Positions 18,156 to 29,061 of a stretch of 64,000 bases of DNA are shown here, piece after piece. This DNA comes from Oceanobacillus sojae (GTDB taxonomy: Bacteria > Bacillota > Bacilli > Bacillales > Amphibacillaceae): NCBI RefSeq assembly GCF_007991515.1, contig NZ_BJYM01000004.1:186001-250000 (forward strand), given 5' to 3'. The notes under the pieces were generated by a model. That model was not told where the DNA came from. It saw nothing but the letters and a program-made list of their open reading frames with translations, and searched no databases. The position numbers and the translations under genes were made by a program. Each line of letters opens with the position of its first letter. The first letter of the stretch is position 1.

Positions 18156-20564
18156 TTACATCATGTAATAGGGCTGCATATCAATAAACAGCTGCAAAGA
18201 TTGTTTTCGAATCTCATCAGCATAAGCCGATTGAATATGCTCTAAATAACTTATTAATTCCGGTTCATTCTTGTATTTTATCATGCACTGGTACCGATAT
18301 CTATCTTTTATCCGTGCAATAGTAGAAGGCGTTGGTCCCATGATAGTTGTACCCGGAGATACAACCTCACTAAGCTGCTTAACAATCTCTCCTGTAACCT
18401 GGACTGCCCGCACATGATTTTCATGTGACACAGTAATCAGCACAAGAAATACAAACGGTGGATATTGAAATGCTTTCCGAACGGCCATTTCATGCTGATA
18501 AAAATCAAGAAAATTATGCTTTGCAGCGTAGGTCACGCTATAATGCTCCGGTGTATAGGTCTGAACAATCACATTTCCTGTAAGCTCATGTCTTCCTGCT
18601 CTGCCACTCACTTGTGTCAATAATTGAAAAGTACGCTCCGAAGCACGGAAATCAGGAAGATGCAGCATCGAATCTGCAGATAGAACGCCGACTAAGGTGA
18701 CATCCTTAAAATCAAGACCTTTTGCAATCATTTGCGTCCCTAATAAAATATCAGCTTTCTTCTCAGAAAACTGTTTTAATAATTTTTCATGTGCTCCTTT
18801 TTTTCTGGTTGTATCCACGTCCATTCGAATCACACGGGCTTCCGGTAAAAGCTTTGCCAAGGATTCTTCTACCTTTTGCGTCCCTGTTCCAAAATACCGG
18901 ATAGAATCACTCCCGCAGGATGGACAGCTTTCAGGAACTGCCTGTTCATAAGAGCAATAATGACATTTAAGTCGATGGCTGTTCTTGTGATAGGTTAAAG
19001 CAATGTCACAATGTGGACATTCAGATACGTGCCCGCAATCACGGCACATCACAAATGTGGAATAGCCTCTGCGGTTCAGCAGCAGGACAATTTGTTCTCC
19101 CCGTTCTATACAAGCCTTCATATTCTCCATCAGAGAGGCAGAGAACATTGTCCGGTTTCCTGCATGCAGCTCTTTGCGCATATCAACAATCTCTACACTC
19201 GGCATTTGCTGATAATTTGTACGGTGGCTGAGCGTTAAAAGCTTGTAAACTCCCTTTTTAGCTCTGGCAAAGCTTTCTAAAGAAGGAGTCGCACTGCCCA
19301 GCACTACGGGGCAATGATGACTATTCGCCCGTTCAATCGCTACTTCCCGGGCATGATACCTTGGCTGATCCTCCTGCTTATATGTTGTTTCATGCTCTTC
19401 ATCAATAATAAAAATACCTATGTTGGAGAATGGAGCAAATATCGCTGAACGAGCTCCAACAACAACTTGAACCTGTTTCTGCTGAATTTTTCTCCATTCA
19501 TCATATTTTTCTCCAGCGGAAAGCCCACTATGCATTACAGCTACATTTGACCCAAAGCGGCCTTTAAAGCGGCGGACCATTTGCGGTGTTAACGAAATTT
19601 CCGGGACAAGAACGATGGCCTCCTGCCCTTTTGAAATAACATGCTGAATAGATTGTAAATATATTTCTGTTTTACCGCTTCCGGTCACACCGTGCAATAG
19701 AAATACATTATCCTCTTTTTCATCTATAGATGCGATAATTGGATCCATAGCAGCAGCCTGTTCATCCGTAAGCTTGAAGGCTTCTGTTTGTTCAATAGAC
19801 TGATTTTTATAGGGATCGCGGAATACCTCCTGTTGAAATGTCTTAACAATCCCTTTTGACACTAATGCTTTAACAGTCTGTGATGAGGTGCCCATGATTT
19901 GAATTAATTTCGCCTGTTCAATCGGCTCCGAATTTTCTATAAAATATTGGATTAGCTCTTTTTGTTTCTTTGCTTGCTTCGATAAATCCTCCAGTGCCTC
20001 CATAGCATGCATTTCTGAAACATCTAACTGGACCATTGTCTGCTTTTTTTTTGTAATTCTCGACTTCACATGATAATAAATAGTGATATGCCCTGCTTCT
20101 ATTTGTTTTTGTAAATAATAATAGCTGATAGAAGATGCTGTAAATTCTTCGAAGGGTATCGATTCTCTTCCTGCAAATAAATCTTCTAATTCAGGACTGA
20201 GGAATTCATCTGTCTCTCGAACTAAATCTTTTGTATACTGTGATTTTAATACTTGAGGCAGCATTGTCTGAAACACAGTAATATACAGACTAAGCGTTTT
20301 TTTTGCTACAGATTTGCCAAGCTGAAGCAGCTCTTCTGTCAATACAGGTGTGATATCTAAAACCTCATGCAGTTCTTTTAATTTTGTTAAGTTTGTCTCA
20401 TTCTTCAGCTGTACAACAAATCCCATGATTTTCCGCGGTCCAAAAGGTACAGTGACCCGCATACCAGGAGTAATTATTTCATGATATCTCTCTGGAACCA
20501 GATAATCGTATGTTTGATTTGTTGCACTTGATGGAACATCAACTATGACACTTGCAATTTTCAA
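18156..20564 (-). CDS. priA: Primosomal protein N' (replication restart helicase PriA)
   Basis: PriA recognises abandoned forks and reloads the replicative helicase. After the N-terminal DNA-binding region come Walker A (GVTGSGKTEIY, near residue 291) and DEEH (near 389). The zinc-binding insert follows (about 505-553), with the pairs CRDC, CPHC, CHYC and CPSC. The helicase C-lobe (LLGTQMIAKGLDF, QVSGRAGR) completes it. All eight cysteines are present. Length 802 matches B. subtilis. Its ATG overlaps the coaBC stop by 4 bases. Confidence 0.98.
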   Translation of the reverse strand: MKIASVIVDVPSSATNQTYDYLVPERYHEIITPGMRVTVPFGPRKIMGFVVQLKNETNLTKLKELHEVLDITPVLTEELLQLGKSVAKKTLSLYITVFQTMLPQVLKSQYTKDLVRETDEFLSPELEDLFAGRESIPFEEFTASSISYYYLQKQIEAGHITIYYHVKSRITKKKQTMVQLDVSEMHAMEALEDLSKQAKKQKELIQYFIENSEPIEQAKLIQIMGTSSQTVKALVSKGIVKTFQQEVFRDPYKNQSIEQTEAFKLTDEQAAAMDPIIASIDEKEDNVFLLHGVTGSGKTEIYLQSIQHVISKGQEAIVLVPEISLTPQMVRRFKGRFGSNVAVMHSGLSAGEKYDEWRKIQQKQVQVVVGARSAIFAPFSNIGIFIIDEEHETTYKQEDQPRYHAREVAIERANSHHCPVVLGSATPSLESFARAKKGVYKLLTLSHRTNYQQMPSVEIVDMRKELHAGNRTMFSASLMENMKACIERGEQIVLLLNRRGYSTFVMCRDCGHVSECPHCDIALTYHKNSHRLKCHYCSYEQAVPESCPSCGSDSIRYFGTGTQKVEESLAKLLPEARVIRMDVDTTRKKGAHEKLLKQFSEKKADILLGTQMIAKGLDFKDVTLVGVLSADSMLHLPDFRASERTFQLLTQVSGRAGRHELTGNVIVQTYTPEHYSVTYAAKHNFLDFYQHEMAVRKAFQYPPFVFLVLITVSHENHVRAVQVTGEIVKQLSEVVSPGTTIMGPTPSTIARIKDRYRYQCMIKYKNEPELISYLEHIQSAYADEIRKQSLQLFIDMQPYYMM

Positions 20565-21769
20565 ATGGAATCATCCTTCATATCTTGTAAAATACAGTCT
20601 AAAAGCTGTACAGCTATCTCTTTTTTTGTCGCCTGCTGCAAATCAGTGACAGATTCCTTTTTATTAATATAGGTAACAATATTCGTGTCCCCTTCAAATC
20701 CTGCACCCTGGCGGCTGACATCATTGACAACGATAGCATCTAAATTTTTCTTTTTCAGCTTCCCTAATCCATATTCAATAGGGGTATCTGTTTCGGCAGC
20801 AAATCCAACCAGAAATTGATTTTCTTTTCTTTCACCAAGTTTTTTCAGGATATCTTTTGTTCGTTCTAAAGTGATGACATCATCGCCCTCTTGTTTTTTC
20901 ATCTTTGAGGTATGTACCTCTTTCGGGCGATAATCTGCTACGGCAGCAGCCTTAATAACAATATCCTTGTCTGCAAACTGGTCGTTCATCACATGATACA
21001 TTTCCTCGGCAGAAACCACATCAATTCGCGTAATAGCGGGGTGCTGTGCATCTATTGTAACTGGTCCGGCAACTAACGTAACATCTGCACCGCGTTCAGC
21101 CGCTGCTTCAGCTAAGGCAAAGCCCATCTTTCCTGAGGAACGGTTCGTAAAAAAACGGACCGGATCAATCATTTCCTTTGTCGGTCCGGCAGATATAAGT
21201 ACTTTTTGCCCCTGCATATCAAGTGCTTTCTGCTGATGACGTTCCATTGCAGTGATAATTTCCTGCGGCTCCTCCAGGCGGCCTTTGCCAACATATCCGC
21301 AGGCTAAATAACCATCACCCGGCTCGATGAAATGATAACCCCACTTTTCAAGCTGCTTCATATTTTGAATGACAGCAGGATGTCCATACATATGAACATT
21401 CATTGCCGGGGCAATATATACGTCTGCCTGTGTAGCCAGCATTGTTGTCGAGAGCATATCATCAGCTTGTCCATGAGCTAATTTCGCAATAATATTTGCT
21501 GTTGCCGGTGCAATAATTGCAATATCCGCCCAATCGGCTAAATCAATATGGGCTATTTTCTTTGGATTTTTTTCATCAAAGGTATCCGTATATACCGGGT
21601 TTCTCGTCAAAGCTTGAAAGGTTAACGGTGTAACAAATTCGGTTGCACTTTCTGTCATAATAACCTTCACTTCTGCTCCAAGCTGCGTCAATTTACTTGC
21701 CAGAGCACTCACTTTATAAACAGCAATACCACCAGAAACTCCCAGAAGTATTTTTTTCTGATTGAGCAT
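20561..21769 (-). CDS. coaBC: Bifunctional phosphopantothenoylcysteine decarboxylase/synthetase CoaBC
   Basis: CoaBC couples cysteine to 4'-phosphopantothenate and decarboxylates the product in coenzyme A synthesis. The CoaC part (about residues 1-185) has [10 protein letters not shown], the PAMNVHMYG motif and the active Cys in [13 protein letters not shown]. The CoaB part follows with [18 protein letters not shown] and a Lys-rich KLKKKNLD motif. A GTG further upstream (21802) keeps frame, but AGAGGAAG lies 7 bases before the ATG at 21769, which gives the standard 402-residue protein. It precedes priA with an ATGA overlap. Confidence 0.96.
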   Translation of the reverse strand: MLNQKKILLGVSGGIAVYKVSALASKLTQLGAEVKVIMTESATEFVTPLTFQALTRNPVYTDTFDEKNPKKIAHIDLADWADIAIIAPATANIIAKLAHGQADDMLSTTMLATQADVYIAPAMNVHMYGHPAVIQNMKQLEKWGYHFIEPGDGYLACGYVGKGRLEEPQEIITAMERHQQKALDMQGQKVLISAGPTKEMIDPVRFFTNRSSGKMGFALAEAAAERGADVTLVAGPVTIDAQHPAITRIDVVSAEEMYHVMNDQFADKDIVIKAAAVADYRPKEVHTSKMKKQEGDDVITLERTKDILKKLGERKENQFLVGFAAETDTPIEYGLGKLKKKNLDAIVVNDVSRQGAGFEGDTNIVTYINKKESVTDLQQATKKEIAVQLLDCILQDMKDDSI

Positions 21770-22020
21770 GGAAAAACTTCCTCTCTTTGGTTTATTTTTC
21801 ACATATTTATACTTTAAAAATCACTTTATTTAAATCTCTGTGTATTTTTTGATGGGTATGCCTGCTGTATAAAAAAACTTAATCTATCCCGCTTCATTTT
21901 GAGGCATATTCCAATCTGTATTTTTATCTTCTCTATACATAGTTATAACATATTATCAGCTTCTTCTGCCGAATAAAGGCTTGTAGAAAAACTCCAATAA
22001 AAGAAAAAAAGAAGCATCGC
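21770..22020. other. Non-coding gap between rpoZ and coaBC
   Basis: AT-rich spacer. Apart from the rpoZ terminator at its edge and the coaBC ribosome site, I see no gene or repeat. A coaBC-priA promoter may lie here but no clear hexamer pair stands out. Confidence 0.5.
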
Positions 22021-22083
22021 AAAAAGAAAAACCTCTGCATCGCGAAAATTCTTGTATAAAGAATTTCACACTGTGCAAAGGCT
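22021..22083 (-). terminator. Probable rpoZ terminator
   Basis: A long imperfect stem pairs GCCTTTGCACAGTGTGAAATT with a downstream arm ending TGCAGAGG, followed on the minus strand by TTTTTCTTTTT. It begins about 25 bases after the rpoZ stop and would end the remA-gmk-rpoZ transcript. Confidence 0.6.
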
Positions 22084-22107
22084 CTTTTCAATTTGATATC
22101 TTAAGTT

Positions 22108-22946
<839 letters not shown>

Positions 22947-23207
22947 TTATTCGTCTGCAATTTCATCGTTGGTAACAAGCCGTTGGCCTACCGTTTCAGG
23001 CTGCACTGCAGATAATACAACATGATCGCTATCTGTTATTATAACAGCTCTGGTACGTCGTCCATATGTTGCATCCACTAATTTATTATTATCTCTGGCT
23101 ACGGTAATAATTCTTTTCACTGGTGCTGATTCCGGAGACACGATAGAAATAATGCGGTTTGCGGAAACAACATTACCAAAGCCAATGTTTATTAAACTTA
23201 AATTCAA
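22947..23207 (-). CDS. remA: Extracellular matrix/biofilm regulator RemA
   Basis: RemA is a DNA-binding activator of biofilm matrix and osmoprotection operons in B. subtilis. The conserved core [20 protein letters not shown] and [19 protein letters not shown] is intact. I choose the TTG at 23207: AGGGGG lies six bases upstream and the product (87 residues) then starts like B. subtilis RemA. The upstream ATG (23225) would place the Shine-Dalgarno inside the gene. It is followed by gmk after 27 bases. In B. subtilis yloC precedes it; here that gene is absent. Confidence 0.94.
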   Translation of the reverse strand: MNLSLINIGFGNVVSANRIISIVSPESAPVKRIITVARDNNKLVDATYGRRTRAVIITDSDHVVLSAVQPETVGQRLVTNDEIADE

Positions 23208-23249
23208 TTTTTTTCCCCCTAGCATTTCTTCTCTATCTATAATAGTACC

Positions 23250-23278
23250 ATTATACTGTATCTTTATTGAATTTTATA
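23250..23278 (-). promoter_or_regulatory. Possible remA-gmk-rpoZ promoter
   Basis: A perfect -10 TATAAT (23255-23250) stands 17 bases from TATAAA (23278-23273), a poor -35. The location about 40 bases above the TTG of remA is suitable. Other AT-rich hexamers nearby make the assignment tentative. Confidence 0.4.
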
Positions 23279-23398
23279 CTATAAACTTTTTTGTTACAAG
23301 AGCTAAACCAAGAAATAGGAAAATAGAGTGATGTCTTCGGGCTTTGTATTGCTTGTTTATCCATGTTATGAAATTCTTTCTATATAGGTTAAATTAAA

Positions 23399-23724
23399 CA
23401 ATTCAACTTTCGCACCTAAGAGCAAGCGTCTATACCTTCCTATTCCAGAATGAACATGTTCTTCAATATCCCGCTTGCATGTTGTTAAATCATCTTTTTA
23501 TTGAAAGGAAGTTTGTGTATATCGCCTGATGGAGTTGGATGAAATACTCGCTTTTTGTTCAGTTGTATTAAACAGTATGGTATCTCCTTCTAGCGGAGGC
23601 GGTGCCTTACACGTTACCTTCTTTCTAGATAGAGTTTATGCTTTATCAAGAGATAGATGGACGGAACACTCAACACCTATCACTATGACAAGCAAGTTAT
23701 TTGTAATGTGCGAAAGTTGAGTTA
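23399..23724. mobile_element. Terminal-inverted-repeat element, copy B (326 bp, no transposase)
   Basis: Ends are CAATTCAACTTTCGCACC (23399-23416) and its near-complement TGTGCGAAAGTTGAGTTA (23707-23724). The interior aligns with copy A at 9330-9865 but is shorter, lacking A's two extra segments. No protein-coding capacity of a transposase is evident. It fills the gap where B. subtilis has yloC, between the Ca-ATPase gene and remA. Confidence 0.7.
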
Positions 23725-23732
23725 TATAAATA

Positions 23733-23786
23733 AAACAGCTATCCCAATCTGCTGAAAATGATACCGCATGGATGGAATAGCTGTTT
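23733..23786 (-). terminator. Probable terminator downstream of the Ca-ATPase gene
   Basis: AAACAGCTATCCC pairs with GGAATAGCTGTTT (13 positions, one G-U), loop of 28 bases, with TTTTATTTATAT following on the minus strand. It lies about 200 bases past the ATPase stop, next to the copy B element. Confidence 0.6.
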
Positions 23787-23886
23787 CATTCTATTTTACA
23801 ATGAACCTTTATTTTGTTTTCATATTGGCCCTTCACCTAAACCAATGGTTACTATAAGCTGCCAATTATATTTGTAACACTAGTTA

Positions 23887-23939
23887 GCGGATGAAAAACA
23901 CGGAGGCTCCTGCAGGAAAGCGTAGTGTTTTTCATCCGC
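23887..23939. repeat. Palindromic repeat with GGAGGCTCCTGCAGGA core
   Basis: GCGGATGAAAAACAC is perfectly mirrored by GTGTTTTTCATCCGC (15-bp stem); the loop is GGAGGCTCCTGCAGGAAAGCG plus TA. The loop word is nearly the same as those at 50929-50949 and 58109-58127. It sits about 50 bases beyond the Ca-ATPase stop and has no U tract, so it looks like a dispersed repeat rather than a terminator. Confidence 0.7.
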
Positions 23940-23987
23940 GGTTACAATGGGTCATAATTACACCTATTAAATTTTGGTGTTGGTTCT

Positions 23988-26642
23988 TTATTTTTTAGTA
24001 AATCCAAATAAAACGGTTGGCAATGCTCCCAGTCCGACAATAAGCAGCCAATCAATTGCTGACAAGGTTACTGTATGGAAAATCGGCTGGAGCGGCGGGA
24101 AGTAAATAACGACTAATAGCAACAGCATCGATGATAGTACAGCTAAAATAAGATAACGGTTTTCAAATAAATTTCTAGCAAAAATTGATTTCTCACTCCG
24201 GCAATCAAACACATGAATTAATTGTGCCACAACAAGAGTTGAAAAAGCGATGGTCTGAGCATAGACAAGATTACTTGGGTCATTTTGGTAGGCAACAATA
24301 AATGCAATTAAAGTTACAACCCCTATTAATATTCCCCTGCTGATAATCTTATAGCCAAGTCCTCGGGAGAAAATTCCTTCACGTGGATTTCGAGGACCCC
24401 GTTTCATCACGTCCTCCTCAGCCTGATCCACTCCTAATGCCATTGCCGGCAGCCCGTCCGTCACTAAATTCACCCATAGAATTTGCACTGGCACCAACGG
24501 CAGCGGCAGACCAAGCAGCATGGCAAAAAGCATCACTAGAATTTCTCCAACATTGGAAGCCAACAGGTAGCGGATAAACTTACGAATATTTTCATAAATA
24601 TTTCTGCCTTCTTGAATAGCAGATTTGATTGTCGCAAAGTTATCATCCATTAAAACAAGAGATGAAGCTTCTTTCGTTACGTCCGTCCCGCTTATCCCCA
24701 TTGCAATCCCTATATCACTTGCTTTCATTGCAGGTGCATCATTCACGCCATCCCCTGTCATCGCAACAATATGTCCTTTTTCCTGGAAGGCATTTACAAT
24801 ACGAAGTTTATGCTCTGGTGTTACACGTGCAAAAACGTACGTTTCTTCAATCTTATCCACCAATTCAGCATCTGACATTTGTGTTAATTCTTTTCCTTCC
24901 AGTACCTTCCCTCTCTCTGGAAGAATCTCTAAATGATTAGCAATAGCTTTGGCTGTATGTGCATGGTCGCCAGTTATCATAACGGTTTTAATTCCTGCTT
25001 CTTTACATTCACGAACAGCTGCTTTTACTTCTTTTCTCGGGGGATCCATCAGCCCGTATAAGCCAATTAACGTCAAATCCTCTTCCAATAATGCAGAATC
25101 CAGTGAATCAGAGGAAGATAATACCCGAAAACCAATCGCAATAGTACGAAGTGCCTTTTCAGCCATAGATACCATTGCCTGCTCCGTTTTTTTACTCTGT
25201 TCTTTTGTTAAAACAGTCTTCCCATCCTCGGTTTGAATGTAGGAAGATTTTGGAAGTAAAATATCAGGTGCCCCTTTTGTAATTAATAAGCGCATTCCGT
25301 TTTCATCTTCTATGACAATACTCATCCGTTTCCGATTGGAATCAAATGGTATTTCTTTCACAATCCGAAAAGGCTGCTTATCATTTTCATGGAAGCCATA
25401 TTTATACGCAGCAACGAGCAGCGCGCCATCTGTCGGATCTCCATCTACAACGTTTTTTCCTTTTTTCAAAGAAATAGATGCATGGTTACAAAGCATCCCA
25501 TAGAGCAGCATCGATTTCAAACTTGAATGAGTATCTTCTATCTTTTTTTGATTGTATAGAAAGTCCCCTTGAGTCTGATATCCATCACCCGTGACATATA
25601 AAGTTTTTCCGTTTATATATATTTCCTTTACAGTCATTTGGTTTTCGGTCATTGTCCCTGTTTTATCCGAGCAAATAACTGAAGCGCATCCTAATGTCTC
25701 TACTGCCGAAAGCTTTCTTACAATTGCCTTCTTTTTAATCATTCTCTGAACACCAAGAGATAATGCAACTGTAACAATAGCTGGCAAACCTTCAGGAATA
25801 GCGGCTACTGCCAAAGATATACCTGCTAAAAACATTTCATACATAGGATGCCCTTGGAAAATACCAGCTCCGACAACAAGTATCGTCAAGAATAAGGCAA
25901 CAACAATTAATATTTTCCCTAACTCCGCCAATTTCATTTCCAGTGGTGTAATGGTCTTTTTGGTATTATCAAGCAATGTAGCAATCTGTCCCATTACAGT
26001 TTTCATTCCTGTACCGACAACAATACCCTCTCCTGATCCACGTGTAACAAGTGTCCCCATAAAGGCCATATTTACTTGATCCTGTGCTTCTAAACCATCC
26101 ATTCTGATTTCTTTTGTATGTTTAGCAACAGGAAGTGATTCTCCTGTCAAAGCGGATTCTTCCGTTTCCAAACTGGTTGTTTGAATGACTCTGACATCTG
26201 CTGGAATTCTATCCCCGCTTGCAAATCTGACGACATCCCCTACAACTACCTCTTTCGATGGAATCTTCACCCATTGCCCGTCCCGTTTTACGCTGGCTAT
26301 CGGGGCAGACAGCTCTTTCAGTTTTTCCAACGAATTTTCTGCTTTTTGTTCTTGAAAATAGCCGATAATCCCATTAATTAATACAATAACCATAATAGCT
26401 ATTGCATCAATATACTCTCCTAATAATCCAGCAATTAACGTTGCAGCTAATAAAATTAATACCATAAAATCCTGGAATTGTTTTAGGAATAAAATCCATC
26501 CGGGTATTTTTTTCTTCGCTGCTAAAACATTTTCACCATACTGCTGACGTCTTTTCGCAACCTGCTTCTCCCCTAACCCGACATCTGCTTTTACCTGCAA
26601 TGTCTCTTCTAATTTTTTTTGATTGAGCTGATACCATTTCAT
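23988..26642 (-). CDS. yloB: Calcium-transporting P-type ATPase (YloB-like)
   Basis: A type IIA P-type cation pump of the inner membrane, expected to export Ca2+; B. subtilis YloB is a spore-phase Ca2+ ATPase. Order of motifs: N-terminal cation-ATPase domain, TGES in the actuator domain, PEGLP in the fourth membrane helix (Ca site), CSDKTGTMT with the phosphorylated Asp near residue 326, KGAPD, TGDGVNDAPA, then six C-terminal helices. An in-frame TTG at 26675 exists, but GGAGGAATGT precedes the ATG at 26642, giving 884 residues. It lies next to the divergent rqcH as in B. subtilis. Confidence 0.95.
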   Translation of the reverse strand: MKWYQLNQKKLEETLQVKADVGLGEKQVAKRRQQYGENVLAAKKKIPGWILFLKQFQDFMVLILLAATLIAGLLGEYIDAIAIMVIVLINGIIGYFQEQKAENSLEKLKELSAPIASVKRDGQWVKIPSKEVVVGDVVRFASGDRIPADVRVIQTTSLETEESALTGESLPVAKHTKEIRMDGLEAQDQVNMAFMGTLVTRGSGEGIVVGTGMKTVMGQIATLLDNTKKTITPLEMKLAELGKILIVVALFLTILVVGAGIFQGHPMYEMFLAGISLAVAAIPEGLPAIVTVALSLGVQRMIKKKAIVRKLSAVETLGCASVICSDKTGTMTENQMTVKEIYINGKTLYVTGDGYQTQGDFLYNQKKIEDTHSSLKSMLLYGMLCNHASISLKKGKNVVDGDPTDGALLVAAYKYGFHENDKQPFRIVKEIPFDSNRKRMSIVIEDENGMRLLITKGAPDILLPKSSYIQTEDGKTVLTKEQSKKTEQAMVSMAEKALRTIAIGFRVLSSSDSLDSALLEEDLTLIGLYGLMDPPRKEVKAAVRECKEAGIKTVMITGDHAHTAKAIANHLEILPERGKVLEGKELTQMSDAELVDKIEETYVFARVTPEHKLRIVNAFQEKGHIVAMTGDGVNDAPAMKASDIGIAMGISGTDVTKEASSLVLMDDNFATIKSAIQEGRNIYENIRKFIRYLLASNVGEILVMLFAMLLGLPLPLVPVQILWVNLVTDGLPAMALGVDQAEEDVMKRGPRNPREGIFSRGLGYKIISRGILIGVVTLIAFIVAYQNDPSNLVYAQTIAFSTLVVAQLIHVFDCRSEKSIFARNLFENRYLILAVLSSMLLLLVVIYFPPLQPIFHTVTLSAIDWLLIVGLGALPTVLFGFTKK

Positions 26643-26713
26643 TATACATTCCTCCGGCAGACATGAATTGTACAAGCACTTAATCCATTTCTATGCCCGA
26701 ACTTCTAAAAAGA

Positions 26714-26722
26714 TGCTATAAT
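26714..26722 (+). promoter_or_regulatory. rqcH promoter (extended -10)
   Basis: TGCTATAAT gives a perfect -10 with the TGn extension. No good -35 lies 16-18 bases upstream, as is common for extended -10 promoters. The start site would be about 14 bases before the ATG, with GAGGTGAT as Shine-Dalgarno. Confidence 0.6.
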
Positions 26723-26742
26723 TGCCGATGAGGTGATCACAT

Positions 26743-28446
26743 ATGCCATTTGACGGTATTGTAACAAGAGCGGTTACGGAAGAATTAGCAGCAAAATTAG
26801 AAAGAGGAAAAATTAATAAAATCTATCAGCCATCAGAAACAGAGATTGTCATGACAGTCCGCAGTCAATCTATAAATCACAGTCTGCTTTTTTCTGTCCA
26901 CCCTACGTATGCCCGATTTCATATAACAAATGATTCTTATACAAATCCAAAAGAGCCTCCTATGTTTTGTATGGTGCTAAGAAAGCACTTGGCCGGGAGT
27001 GTTATTGAAAGGATTGAGCAAAAAGGGATGGAACGGATTGTGACATTTACTATCCGAACCCGTAATGAAATAGGTGACATCAGTTATAAACAATTAATTA
27101 TGGAGCTGATGGGTAAGCACAGTAATCTTATTTTAGTAGATCAGGAAAAAGGACATATTATTGACAGCCTGAAGCATGTTTCTTTATCACAAAATCGCCA
27201 CCGGACAATTTTACCCGGACAGACCTATCAATTGCCGCCTGACCAGCACAAATTTTCTATTTTAGATACAGACAGTGCATCGATAGTGAGAAAGTTAGAT
27301 TTTAACGCAGGTAAAATGGATAAGCAGCTCCTCGGTTTATTAGAAGGCTTTTCTCCATTTGTTACAAAAAAAATGATTGAAAGTGTCAATCTTGGGTCCA
27401 ACCAGGACTATGAGAATATGCTTTCTCATGTGCAAAAACAATTACAGGGAAATAATTATCAGCCCGCTATTTATCAGGAACCAAAGGAAGATTTTCATGT
27501 GCTGGCTCTCCCAGATGAAAAGGCAGATACTGTATTTGAAGAAGTCAACACAATGCTCGATGCATTTTATTCAGGAAAAGCTGAACGGGACCGTGTCAAG
27601 CAGCAAGCAAAGGACCTCTATCGTTTTATTAAAAATGAACAGGATAAAAATGTTCGGAAGCTGAAAAAGCATCGGCAAACCGTTGAAAAATCAGAACGGG
27701 CAGACCATTATCAAAAAATGGGTGAGCTTTTAACAGCACATATGCACCTGGTAAAGCCGAATCAAAAAGAAATCTCAGTCGTAGATTATTATGATCCGGA
27801 TCAGCAGGAAATAACAATCCCTTTAAATCCAAATAAATCACCAAGTGCAAATGCACAGAATTATTTTAAAACCTATCAAAAGCTGAAAAATTCCCGTAAA
27901 ATTATAGAAACGGAAATCAAACGAACCAATGAAGAAATTGCTTATTTTGATCAATTGCTGCAGCAGCTGGATGTAGCAAGTACAGATGATATTGAAGAAA
28001 TTCGTGAGGAACTCAGAGAAGAAGGATACTTGCGCAAGCAGCGTTCTTCTAAAAAAGCAAAAAAACCGCAGAAGCCCGCGCCGGAAACCTACCAGTCTTC
28101 TGACGGCATAACTATTTTAGTCGGTAAAAATAACAAACAGAATGAATATGCTACAATGCGCCTGGCTCACCGTGATGATGTGTGGCTGCATACAAAAGAT
28201 ATTCCAGGTTCACATGTTATCATCCGGGACAAAGAACCGAGTGAAAAAACTTTAGAGGAAGCCGCTATTTTAGCTGCCTACTTTAGCAAATCACAGCAAT
28301 CTTCCTCTGTTCCGGTAGATTATACGTTAATCCGTCACGTTAAAAAGCCAAATGGTTCGAAGCCTGGTTACGTGACATATGATAACCAAAAAACATTGTT
28401 TGTTACACCGGCAAAAGATATTGTGGATCAATTACGGGTAAAATAA
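26743..28446 (+). CDS. rqcH: Ribosome quality control factor RqcH (NFACT/FbpA family)
   Basis: RqcH binds obstructed 50S subunits and recruits tRNA-Ala to add C-terminal alanine tails that mark nascent chains for degradation. The 567-residue protein has NFACT-N (MPFDGIVTRAVTEEL at the N-terminus), a coiled-coil middle (about residues 275-440, rich in Lys/Glu) and the NFACT-R domain with WLHTKDIPGSHVIIR near residue 485. The tRNA-binding Asp-Arg pair described for B. subtilis RqcH (97-98) appears here as Glu97-Arg98. Older annotations call the family fibronectin-binding. It is transcribed away from the Ca-ATPase gene. Confidence 0.95.
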   Translation: MPFDGIVTRAVTEELAAKLERGKINKIYQPSETEIVMTVRSQSINHSLLFSVHPTYARFHITNDSYTNPKEPPMFCMVLRKHLAGSVIERIEQKGMERIVTFTIRTRNEIGDISYKQLIMELMGKHSNLILVDQEKGHIIDSLKHVSLSQNRHRTILPGQTYQLPPDQHKFSILDTDSASIVRKLDFNAGKMDKQLLGLLEGFSPFVTKKMIESVNLGSNQDYENMLSHVQKQLQGNNYQPAIYQEPKEDFHVLALPDEKADTVFEEVNTMLDAFYSGKAERDRVKQQAKDLYRFIKNEQDKNVRKLKKHRQTVEKSERADHYQKMGELLTAHMHLVKPNQKEISVVDYYDPDQQEITIPLNPNKSPSANAQNYFKTYQKLKNSRKIIETEIKRTNEEIAYFDQLLQQLDVASTDDIEEIREELREEGYLRKQRSSKKAKKPQKPAPETYQSSDGITILVGKNNKQNEYATMRLAHRDDVWLHTKDIPGSHVIIRDKEPSEKTLEEAAILAAYFSKSQQSSSVPVDYTLIRHVKKPNGSKPGYVTYDNQKTLFVTPAKDIVDQLRVK

Positions 28447-28471
28447 AAAGACTTGAAAAGGGGTTAAACAA

Positions 28472-29014
28472 ATGAAACTTGTCGGAATATCAGGTGCTCC
28501 CGCCGGTGACAAAACTGCAATCGCAGTTAACCAGGTCTTAGTCCATGCCCGGCATTTCGATTCGAGCCTAAAAACAGAATTAATCGACATAAGGGATTAT
28601 GAAATTGACTTTTTTAATGGCGCTCCCTTAGCAGATTATAATGATGATACCTGGAATATTGTTAAAAAGATTTCATCTGCTGATTTTCTCGTTTTTGGTA
28701 CGCCGATTTATCAAGCATCCATATCAGGAGCGCTAAAAAATCTACTGGACCATTTGCCGGAATTTGTCTTCAAACGTAAAGTAACAGGCATGGTTGCAAC
28801 TGGATGGTCAGACAAACATTTTCTTGTTATGGAATATCATCTAAGATCAATTCTGTCTTATTTTAAAGGTCTCGTTCCATCGGGAAATGTCTTTGTTCAT
28901 AATAGTGCTTTTAATATGGATAGTGATGAAATTATTGATGAACGTGTGCTGGAAAGACTTCAAGCTCTTGCGGAGGAAATGGTTTCTTTGCAGCAGGGGA
29001 TGAAGAACTATTAA
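28472..29014 (+). CDS. NAD(P)H-dependent FMN reductase family protein
   Basis: A 180-residue flavodoxin-like protein. The N-terminal VGISGAPAGDKTA (residues 3-15) fits the FMN phosphate loop and VFGTPIYQASISGALKNLLD fits the isoalloxazine-binding segment of SsuE/YwqN-type reductases. These use NAD(P)H to reduce FMN or quinone-like substrates; the physiological substrate cannot be read from sequence. It starts 25 bases after rqcH with AAAGGGG as ribosome site, so it may share the rqcH transcript. It ends before a bidirectional terminator. Confidence 0.85.
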   Translation: MKLVGISGAPAGDKTAIAVNQVLVHARHFDSSLKTELIDIRDYEIDFFNGAPLADYNDDTWNIVKKISSADFLVFGTPIYQASISGALKNLLDHLPEFVFKRKVTGMVATGWSDKHFLVMEYHLRSILSYFKGLVPSGNVFVHNSAFNMDSDEIIDERVLERLQALAEEMVSLQQGMKNY

Positions 29015-29061
29015 TTAGACCAGTCAATGAAAATTCCTGCAAAAGATTTTTCATTTTATTT

